The position numbers were made by a program, and so were the translations under genes. The notes below the pieces were generated by a model. The model was not told where the DNA came from, made no database searches, and saw only the letters and a list, made by a program, of their open reading frames with translations. 64,000 nucleotides of DNA from NCBI RefSeq assembly GCF_026151395.1, contig NZ_JAMQPV010000001.1:1612001-1676000 (forward strand), given 5' to 3'. Source of the stretch: Leptospira limi (GTDB lineage Bacteria > Spirochaetota > Leptospiria > Leptospirales > Leptospiraceae). Numbering within the stretch: position 1 is the stretch's first letter; the number at the start of each line of letters is the position of its first letter. Shown in pieces: positions 18,377 to 27,000 of the stretch.

Positions 18377-21354
18377 TCTTTGTAAGCAACTTAATCCAAT
18401 TTTTTGAAAAACACAATCGATTGTGTTGGGTTTGGATCATCTTAATGTTCATTGGTATTTATTTTCAAATGGATCATTTTCGGTTCCAATTATTGCCAAA
18501 CCTAACTCCATTACAATACAATATAACAACAGCATTCCCCCATCATTCCGCTGAAGAAGTTGATAAGACATTGAGTTTACCAATGTCCAAACGGATTTCA
18601 TCACTGAAAGCGGTCAAACAGATCAGAACACATTCGGAACATGGACATTCTAAGGTCGAAATTTTATTACAATCGGAAGTATCTATTTGGGAATTTAAAG
18701 AAGAATTATTTCAATTATTGTTTGAAACAAAAGATGAATTACCTCTTGGGGTTGGAACTCCCAAAGTCCAAATGGGAAGTGAAAACCAAAATCCATTTTT
18801 TGAATTTACTGTTTCCAAACGAACTAATTTAACAAAGGAAAATTTCTCATTTTTAATCAATCAGCTAAAATACAATCTAGAGAGAATTTCTGGAGTGACT
18901 GAAGTCAAAAAAATTGGAGATTCTGAATCCTTTGGATTGGTTCGTTTGAGGGAAGAGTTATTAAACTTACATCCTATCAAAATAAAGGATATAGAGTTGC
19001 AAATTAACTCTGCCATCCAGGCAGGATCACTTGGTAAACTATATGACGTTGGTAGGGAAACAGAAATTAAATATGGGCCTGAGATTTCCTCGTTGGATGA
19101 AATTCAAAAATTTCCAATCCATTTGGGAGGTAAAAAATACATTCCATTAGAAGCAATTGCGGATACAACAATGCATCAATCTTCTCTGAATCAAATTGTG
19201 GAACATGGTGGAAATGAATCCGTATATTTTGCCATTTATGCGGAAAGATCTCAAGATCCAATTTATCTTTCAAATAAAATTCATCTGATATTAAACGATT
19301 ACGATCAATCGATTCACCCTATTGTATACTCAGACAGTTCTATGGAATTAACAAAACAGTTATACCAATTTTCATTCTTTTTATTCGCAAGTTTACTATG
19401 TGCCCTTATATTTTCTTATTATTTGTATAAAGAATGGTTCCCTGTTTTGTGTTTGTTATTCTCTATCATCGTCTCTCTCGTTTGTTTTTTCCATCTAATG
19501 AATCTATTTTCCATTTCGGTCAACTTACTGAGTATCAGTGGTATATCCGTAGGAATCGGAATGTTATTCGATGCGAATAATTTGATCTATTACTCCATCC
19601 AATCACAACACCATAAGGAAACAGTGAATGTAAGATGTGTCACGGAGGGTCTAAGAAATGTATTTATTTCCTTGTTTTGTTCTGGATTAACAACAATGGT
19701 TGTGATTTTCCCTTTATTATTATATGCACATGAATGGAGGGATTTTTTTTATGATATTGGCCTAAGCATTGTTTTACTAATTTTTTCCAGTTTAGTAACA
19801 TCTGTTACAATAGTTCCTTTATTATTTCTTACTTTTAAACCAATATTTAATGACAATCCAATTCATCAAGAGAAGGATAAGTCCCAACATTTATTGGATT
19901 CATTTCCGTTCCCAGCTTTGAAAAATTTGATCATGTTTTTTTGTATAGCATTTCTATTTTTTATCTTTGTTTCGGATCGGAGCCAAGAACAATTCCATAT
20001 CTTTCCAAAACCTAAACCGATTGGAAAACGGATCCACGTAATACCAAAATCAACAATTCAGTTTAGGGAAGAAAAATTCCTCATAAAAGAAATTCTGAAT
20101 CGATTGAATGGAAACCATTTGCTTCAAAATATCCTGATCTTACCTCAAAACGTTCACTTGGATCAATTGGATCCGAATGTCAAGGCTGTCCCTTTTGTCA
20201 TTAAATGGTTTGATTTTGATGATTCTGAAAAGTGGCTCACCGAAGTGATCCAATTGATAAGCCCAAATCGCTGGCAAGTGGAAGTGTCTGAAATCCATTC
20301 CGAATTATCTCATTCATTACCGTTTCTACCTGTTAATAAAATTGTTTTACTACATGAAGATTGGGACCAATTGAATCGTTATGCCAACGAAGTTCTTCAT
20401 TCCAATCCAAAAGAGAAGTTAGGTGGTGATTTTCAATTTTTGCCATTACCCATCACGATGAAAGTTTGGAAATCCAAAATTGTGCCAAGTTCAGAAGTCC
20501 AACCAGACATAGATGATTTAGAAAGAAATCTACTTTACCGTAATTCTCCAAAATACTTGGGTCTTTTAGGCAAAAACAATTCATTGCCATTGTATTTATC
20601 AATTGCGAACAGGAATGATGCTCCCATGATTCATCCTTTCTCTTCTTTACCTATTTTTAAAACGCTCGCCAAAGAACAGATTTTCCCTGAATCACTCTTC
20701 CAAATGAAAGAGCAAAAATCTTATTCCGTTTATCAAAGAGAATCGGGAAAATTTTATCTGGAATGGAGGGGCAATTTAGGGATTGAAAAAAGTTTCCATG
20801 CAAAAAAAAAAGAGGGACTAGATTATTATATCAATTCAGCAAAAAAAGAAACATTCGATTTCTATGCTACTTTACTCATATTATTGGTTTGTTCCTTTCT
20901 TTTGATCTATTTGGCGTTAGTTGGAATTTACGAATCTTTTTACCGACCATTCTTATATCTATCAATTAGCTTTTGTTATTTTTTATCTGTAATCGTGTGT
21001 TTAATTTCATTAATTCCTGAGATTCATTTTGGGCATTATATGGGTCTCGTTATTTTGATTGGATTGTCAATTGATAGCATTTCTCTTTTTGGTGAAAGAT
21101 GGGAATTAACAAAAGAGATTCATGATAATTGCAGTAGAATCAAATCAGTTTTTGATTGGTTACGAAAACCAATTTTACTGAATTTTGGGAGTACGTTTTT
21201 TGGTTTGTTACCAGTTGTGTTCATTGTTTTCCCTGGATCAGAATTTGTCCGTGCGATCGCAGTGACAATGTGTATAGGTATTCTCAATTCCTATCTATTT
21301 GTTTTTTATCTTTATCCAAAAATATTCACCAAATTTTTTGGCTTCCCTAAATGA
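18373..21354 (+). CDS. RND transporter subunit, first of a pair
   Basis: A 993-residue RND-superfamily permease, near the usual 1020-1050. It has the standard order: TM1, a first porter domain starting HHSAEEVDKTLSLPMSKRIS, five helices at about 335-500, a second helix-plus-porter half, then five C-terminal helices. In the TM4 motif, usually G-x-x-V-D-D-A, the sequence is GMLFDANNLIYY: D400 keeps one of the two proton-relay acids, the other is Ala. TM10 carries GLSIDSISLFGERWE, with Asp near the usual Lys or Asn position. The pump is therefore probably proton-driven but unusual. It overlaps both neighbours by 4 bases. The substrate is unknown. Confidence 0.85.
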   Translation: MIFVSNLIQFFEKHNRLCWVWIILMFIGIYFQMDHFRFQLLPNLTPLQYNITTAFPHHSAEEVDKTLSLPMSKRISSLKAVKQIRTHSEHGHSKVEILLQSEVSIWEFKEELFQLLFETKDELPLGVGTPKVQMGSENQNPFFEFTVSKRTNLTKENFSFLINQLKYNLERISGVTEVKKIGDSESFGLVRLREELLNLHPIKIKDIELQINSAIQAGSLGKLYDVGRETEIKYGPEISSLDEIQKFPIHLGGKKYIPLEAIADTTMHQSSLNQIVEHGGNESVYFAIYAERSQDPIYLSNKIHLILNDYDQSIHPIVYSDSSMELTKQLYQFSFFLFASLLCALIFSYYLYKEWFPVLCLLFSIIVSLVCFFHLMNLFSISVNLLSISGISVGIGMLFDANNLIYYSIQSQHHKETVNVRCVTEGLRNVFISLFCSGLTTMVVIFPLLLYAHEWRDFFYDIGLSIVLLIFSSLVTSVTIVPLLFLTFKPIFNDNPIHQEKDKSQHLLDSFPFPALKNLIMFFCIAFLFFIFVSDRSQEQFHIFPKPKPIGKRIHVIPKSTIQFREEKFLIKEILNRLNGNHLLQNILILPQNVHLDQLDPNVKAVPFVIKWFDFDDSEKWLTEVIQLISPNRWQVEVSEIHSELSHSLPFLPVNKIVLLHEDWDQLNRYANEVLHSNPKEKLGGDFQFLPLPITMKVWKSKIVPSSEVQPDIDDLERNLLYRNSPKYLGLLGKNNSLPLYLSIANRNDAPMIHPFSSLPIFKTLAKEQIFPESLFQMKEQKSYSVYQRESGKFYLEWRGNLGIEKSFHAKKKEGLDYYINSAKKETFDFYATLLILLVCSFLLIYLALVGIYESFYRPFLYLSISFCYFLSVIVCLISLIPEIHFGHYMGLVILIGLSIDSISLFGERWELTKEIHDNCSRIKSVFDWLRKPILLNFGSTFFGLLPVVFIVFPGSEFVRAIAVTMCIGILNSYLFVFYLYPKIFTKFFGFPK

Positions 21355-24020
21355 GTTTCTCCTTTGTTGCACGGTTTTCTTACCAATGGATTTTGTTTTT
21401 TGGCTCTGTCATTTTGATTTCCCTAATGACATGTAGAGAAATCGTATTAAGTGAAAATAGAGAAACATTTGACCAACATACATTGGTTATAACACAAAAT
21501 TGGCCAGGGAAAACAACGAACCAAGTAGAAGAGTCCCTTACAAAACCTTGGGAAATGATACTAAAATCTGTTAGCGGTTATTTAGAACTCAAATCAGTTT
21601 CTGAATTTGGAAGTGTTTCCCTTCATTTAAAACTCAGTGAGGGAATACAAAAGGAAGAATTCATACAAACGATTCGAAATTTATACATTTTAAATCAAAA
21701 TTTATTTCCCAAAGGAGTTTTGTTTCCAAGGTTTATTTTTGATTCTGGGAATGATTCCAATTTTATCCTCCTTCGTAGAATTTCAAAAAATAAGGTGCCA
21801 TCACCAGATGAGTTTTTGCGAAAAATCCAAAATTTAACGGATGTTAAAAAAATTACCTACCAACCAGAGTCTGAAACAGAAATCCAAATCAAAGTAGATC
21901 ATAATCGAATACTGAATGGTGTTACTCCTTCTCTGTCGGAAATTTATGATAGTTTGCGCCATCATTTAGATTCGGTTACCTACGATCCGAGACAAGATCA
22001 ATATTTTGTAAATGAATACTCAGTTGAACCGTCCGATTGGGAGAAGGTTTTAATTTTGAACCAAAGGAATGTATATCTTCCACTTGGAAAAATTGCTTCG
22101 ACGAGTATAACAAAAGTCTATGGAAAAAATCATACAAGGATCAATGGTTCTAGTTTTGAATCAATTCTAATCTTTGCAAACAATCCTTTCCAACTCATCC
22201 AATTGTCGTTTCTTTTACATTCGATTCTTTTGGAATTTCCTGATTGGCAAATTGTGTTCTCGAGCCAAGAGGAATTCTTAGATAACATAAAGGTCATTTT
22301 CTATTTTTATCTTGTAATCGAAGTTTTTTATTTCCTATATTTTGGTATTTTGAGAAGGCAATGGATTTCAAACATCATTCACATTTTCTCATTTATATTG
22401 TTTCTTGTGTTGTTATTCTTTAGTTTCAGATGTTTGAAGATACCCATTGGATACTCAGGGTTTGTTTTTTTGTTACTTTTGAAAGTAATATTGCCATTCA
22501 TGAACTTTCGAAGGATTATCGTTCACAAAAAACAATTGTTCTCTGCAAGTATTATCTTCCTGATTGCGGTTTACTCGCAGTTAGTTCCTATTTCAATTTT
22601 AAATTTAGTTTTAATCTTTTTATTTGCCCTGGTTTTGTATCCAATCCTTTCATATTTATTTTTCATTTTTTGGCGATTAGTAGGAAAACGAAATCTATCC
22701 TTTCGAGATATGCAAATTCAAAAACTGAATGAATTAATATTAAAGAAGGAACTTACTCGTTTCAATACTGTTAGCGTCTTATCATTATCTATCTTGTTTT
22801 TAACCTTTTTGTATTCTCTTCCAGCGCTTTTTAATCACGTATCCTCCAAGCCTCAGTTAGATAATGTAAAATTGGCAAGATTGGAGTTTCCCTCGTATGT
22901 AGCCGAATCAGAAAGGAACCGAATTACAAGACAAGTGGAAGAATCAATCCTTCAGAAACAATTAACTAACTTACTTGTCGTTACTCATAAAAATGTTCGT
23001 TCCGATTTTTATATGAAATTTAATGAAGGTGTTCATTCCCTTCAATTTAAGAACTTACCATCTGAAATGGGCTATTTCCATTTTTTAGAAGAAATTGATG
23101 GCTTTGAACCAACAATTCTAAGATTCACAAACAAGGATCCAAAATTATTAGAATCCTCTGTTTTGAAGATCATTCCTTGGATTCAGATACAAAAAAAAGT
23201 AACAGAAGTGATATTGGGATTCCAACCTTCAACGGAAGGTATCGAGTTTAAAGCCGATGCAAACCATTTAACCCAAATGAGTGTGGATCTTGATCCTACG
23301 ATTCGCGAAACAAATCTTTTATTACAACCGAATGTTGTTAGTAAAATGTTATATAGTGGCAAGTTAGTTGATGTAAAATTAATTGCGGATCATTCGATTT
23401 CAAAAGAGAATTTCAAAAAACAGCCAATAGTAGTTGGTAATGGACAAATACAGTATCCAGAATCACTAAGGCAATATTCAACTCACCAAAATTTGGGGAA
23501 AATTTTCCATAAAAATGCAGAGACAAGTATGGAAATCTTTGTCAAAGGTGAAAATATAAATTGGATTTCAATAGAAGATGGGATTCATACATTGCTTGCC
23601 AAAGATGAGACCCAATTAGTAGAACGAACTGAAACAAATGATGGAACTAAAAAATATCGTTTTATTTTTTTGCTATCATTCTTAATGCCTTTCTTCTTCC
23701 GTAAAAAATACAGGATCGATTTTTTATCTTTTGTGTTTGCATTCGTAATTCTTTGCAAATGGCAAACTCAATTTTTTACGAGAAATTATGATCAATTATG
23801 CTTTATCCCATTCTTGTTTGTCTTTTTTCGGATGAATTCTCGTAAGAAGATTATCCTGCCATTTTATCTAACTCTTCCGTACATTGGATTGTTATTTGGT
23901 TCTTATTTTTATCCATGGAAATCAGGCGTATATTTATTTCAGTCAATGTTTTTGTTCCAAGTTTTTGGAATCATATTTGATAAGTCCAAAAACAATTTAA
24001 AAATATTCAGAACCAGATAA
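21351..24020 (+). CDS. degenerate RND-like subunit, second of a pair
   Basis: An 889-residue RND-like membrane protein encoded directly behind a canonical-length RND gene (4-base overlap). The first porter domain is recognisable (WPGKTTNQVEESLTKPWEMI), but the transmembrane half is eroded: the region where TM4 should carry the acidic pair reads VFLLLLKVILPFMNFRR, with no acid, and the C-terminal membrane block is shorter. It is therefore unlikely to move protons itself. RND pumps made of two unequal subunits exist (MdtBC), so a heteromeric pump with this as the non-energised partner is the natural reading. A hairpin spans its stop codon and the ribosome site of the next gene. Confidence 0.75.
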   Translation: MSFSFVARFSYQWILFFGSVILISLMTCREIVLSENRETFDQHTLVITQNWPGKTTNQVEESLTKPWEMILKSVSGYLELKSVSEFGSVSLHLKLSEGIQKEEFIQTIRNLYILNQNLFPKGVLFPRFIFDSGNDSNFILLRRISKNKVPSPDEFLRKIQNLTDVKKITYQPESETEIQIKVDHNRILNGVTPSLSEIYDSLRHHLDSVTYDPRQDQYFVNEYSVEPSDWEKVLILNQRNVYLPLGKIASTSITKVYGKNHTRINGSSFESILIFANNPFQLIQLSFLLHSILLEFPDWQIVFSSQEEFLDNIKVIFYFYLVIEVFYFLYFGILRRQWISNIIHIFSFILFLVLLFFSFRCLKIPIGYSGFVFLLLLKVILPFMNFRRIIVHKKQLFSASIIFLIAVYSQLVPISILNLVLIFLFALVLYPILSYLFFIFWRLVGKRNLSFRDMQIQKLNELILKKELTRFNTVSVLSLSILFLTFLYSLPALFNHVSSKPQLDNVKLARLEFPSYVAESERNRITRQVEESILQKQLTNLLVVTHKNVRSDFYMKFNEGVHSLQFKNLPSEMGYFHFLEEIDGFEPTILRFTNKDPKLLESSVLKIIPWIQIQKKVTEVILGFQPSTEGIEFKADANHLTQMSVDLDPTIRETNLLLQPNVVSKMLYSGKLVDVKLIADHSISKENFKKQPIVVGNGQIQYPESLRQYSTHQNLGKIFHKNAETSMEIFVKGENINWISIEDGIHTLLAKDETQLVERTETNDGTKKYRFIFLLSFLMPFFFRKKYRIDFLSFVFAFVILCKWQTQFFTRNYDQLCFIPFLFVFFRMNSRKKIILPFYLTLPYIGLLFGSYFYPWKSGVYLFQSMFLFQVFGIIFDKSKNNLKIFRTR

Positions 24021-24051
24021 AGAAAAGTTTACCTCTTAAATCTGAGGTTCT
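24009..24051 (+). promoter_or_regulatory. hairpin covering the ribosome site of the giant gene
   Basis: AGAACC-AGAT (24009-24018) can pair with ATCT-GA-GGTTCT (24040-24051), a 10-bp stem with a 2-base bulge. The 3' arm contains the GAGG ribosome site (24044-24047), 6 bases before the giant gene's ATG, and the 5' arm ends inside the RND stop codon (24018-24020). A ribosome finishing the RND gene would open the stem, so the giant's translation is probably coupled to it. Confidence 0.5.
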
Positions 24052-24053
24052 TT

Positions 24054-27000
24054 ATGTTATCGTATCACATTTGGTTAAGAGCCATATCTATCTGTATCCT
24101 TAGTTATTATTTATTGAGTTCAAATGTTATATTTTCCCAAACATTGCAAGATTCCTGGAAGATCCCAAGTTATCAGGCAAATGAATATGCAGACTTATAT
24201 GGAAGGTTGTATTTCTCCTCTTCTTTGCAAGATTGGGAAGAAGGTGTTGAGTCAGTTTTGACAGATGCGATTGTCTCCTGGCAGGCAGAGGCAAATTATC
24301 AGATCGACGAAATTTTACGAAAAGAAACAGGTGAGGATGCTTTTGTTACAAATGAAGGTTATGTGGATGAGAGAAGGCGATCCTTGTTTTCAGAAGCATC
24401 AGTTTTTTACACAGAATGGGAACGTAATCTAGTAAATGATTACTTTTTTAACAAAAACAGTTTTTTAGAAAAATTAGAAACTGGTAAAGTTGATGCCCTT
24501 TATTTCCAAAGAATTGGCCAAGAATCTATTTATGAATCATACACTCAGGAAGAGTTGTTGTTACATGAAAATCGGGAAAAAATCCTAAAGGCAGCTAATG
24601 AATGGGAATACCAATGGGAAAAAACAAAACAGGAAGGATTGGACTCTTTTGCATCTTCATTAGAAGCACTTGATGAAGATTATCTCAAATACATATCAAA
24701 CCTTCAGGAGACAGAAAATCAATTCATTGGTAATTTAAATGCGATTGATGAATATAGGCAAACGGTTTATACGGCGTTGTCTTCTATGATCCAACAAATG
24801 AAGGATGGAATAGAAGGATCTTGTGAAATAACAACTGGATGTTTGTATCGAAACTATGACGGAAGTTACAACGAAGCGGGAAAAATATTTTCAAAGTTAA
24901 TAACAGACATTTCAGAAGTCCTTTCTTCCAATGAAAAAGATCCTGATTTGTTGTTTACGAATGTGGCAACTAAAATGCGGGATTTTTTAGCAGATGAATC
25001 GAATAAAGCATTCGTCGAACAAACCTATTATAAAGATCGAATTTATACATACCAAACCGGCTTACAAATCAATTTAAACAACTCAAAGTCCAGTTTTAAT
25101 TTAAGTGAGGCAGAATGGTTTTTGAGAAATCAAAATTACAATCAATTGTCAAGTGACGTTAAGTATGAAAATTGGGGTTACATTCCCGGAGATGTTGGAG
25201 CATTTGCAGGGATTCAAGATTCTGAATTACAATCATTTTTTCGTTCCATCCATAATGCTGATTATAATCAACTCACAGATATTATTAATGCAAAGTTGGG
25301 TGATGGCCGAAGGGTTCAAAATCTGATCAATGCTAATCTGTATACAGATGCTTTTCATTTTTTAAATAACTTTTCGATTATGGGTGTAGGTGTTCCATTC
25401 GAACAAGCATATCATGTAGAAGGGAATTTGATCTTAGATGGGAAAAGTAAATATGGATTTTGGCAAGCAGAACGAAATTTAACAATTTTTACTCCAGGGA
25501 CATTTTCATACCAAATGGGTGCTATCGGTTATTCGGTTTTGTTTGAAATGTATGATGATACATCCTATAATACTTCTTTGTATTGGGATTCTAATTTTTC
25601 ACAATTAAACCAGCAAAACAAAAGTTTTACGGATAAATTGTTACCTGCGATCACTCATTGGGAATCAAGAGTGAAGGAATATTCTGACAGTTTTAAAAAC
25701 TGGACTAATGCTCGAGAAGGACTCATTGAGGAAGCAAAACTTGAATACCAGAAAAATCGAATTAACTTAGAGACTACTAAAGAAAATTGGTTACAAAAGT
25801 TAGAACTTGAAAATGAGAACGGTTGGAAATCCTGGAGTGAATTCTATGAAAAAGGGGATGTAACAACAAATGTTTCCAATTTCGAACCATTACAATTTGA
25901 ATCAAACTTTAAAACGATCCAAGACCAAGGTAAACTATTAGAATTTAGAAACGAATCTCTTTTAGGGAATGATTTATCTGAAGTTAAATTTGGACAAAGT
26001 TCTTTGATTGAAACATTTCAAAGAACCGTAATTGGAGTCAATCAATACGCAAGTGTTGTCCAAATGAATCATGAACTTGAGGAATTCCAAAAGAAGGAAC
26101 AAAACAAACTGATTAACCAATATGTGTATGGTTTAAACACTGAGGTCATCGGTGATCGAAAATTATCAAAAGAAGAAATGATAATAGTTGGTAGCGCGGA
26201 TTATAAAAACTTAACAGATGAAGAAAAGAGTAATTTTGGGAAATGTTATGAAGATCCAACTATATCACAATGTAGTGGATTGTTAAAAAAGGAATATGTG
26301 GTTTCGGATCCAGGGAAAAATGGAAATATCACAATTAGTAAAGAAATCTACAATGGTATGTTAGGTTCTAGAAATCAGGAAGGCGAATATGAAGCCTCCA
26401 TGTCCGTTGTGAGTAAACAAATTTCATTGAGTTCTATTGGTAAAATCCAAGGTGTCGATCGAAAAGATTTTTTTACCGAATGGACAGAAGAAGATTGGGA
26501 GGCCCTACAAAATAGAAAAAATCAAATTGCTGATACATTTGTGACTAAGTCATTAAAAAAAGACCAAAATCAGCTAATTACAAATTTAAACGCTATTGAA
26601 TCATTGAATGAAAATAATTATAAAAAATATGTAACGAAAAAAGAATCACAAGAGAATATAGACTCTTTTGTACAAGACATGGCAATCGCGTATTTAACTG
26701 GTGGTGTTGCGGGAGTGAAGGCTTCGTTAAAAGGGAAAGTAGAATCATCGATTAATACTGAAATTGCAAAAGTTTGGATCAAAGCAACTGGTGGAGATGA
26801 AAACCAAATCCAATTGGCATCCATGGCAATTGATTTTATGAGGGGTCGACTTTCGGAAAGGAAAATTAAAGCTCGTGAACAATATGTTTCCATCAAAAAT
26901 CCAATACAATCTATCGAAACGGTGGTTAGAAATACAATTTCTTATACAATCCAAGGCATTGATACACTAACGAATGGCTTGGGATCTGTCCCAATCAATT

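Noticed and set aside
22430..22732. A 100-codon frame inside the second RND gene
   Set aside because: It is an out-of-frame reading of a membrane-protein gene; the RND frame is continuous and long.
18373..24020. The two RND genes as one gene split by a frameshift
   Set aside because: Each has its own N-terminal transmembrane helix and porter domain, and the lengths match two separate RND subunits.
26618..26896. Minus-strand frame inside the giant gene that could be an antisense gene
   Set aside because: It has no promoter-like or ribosome-site signal, and similar-sized shadow frames are common in this AT-rich DNA.
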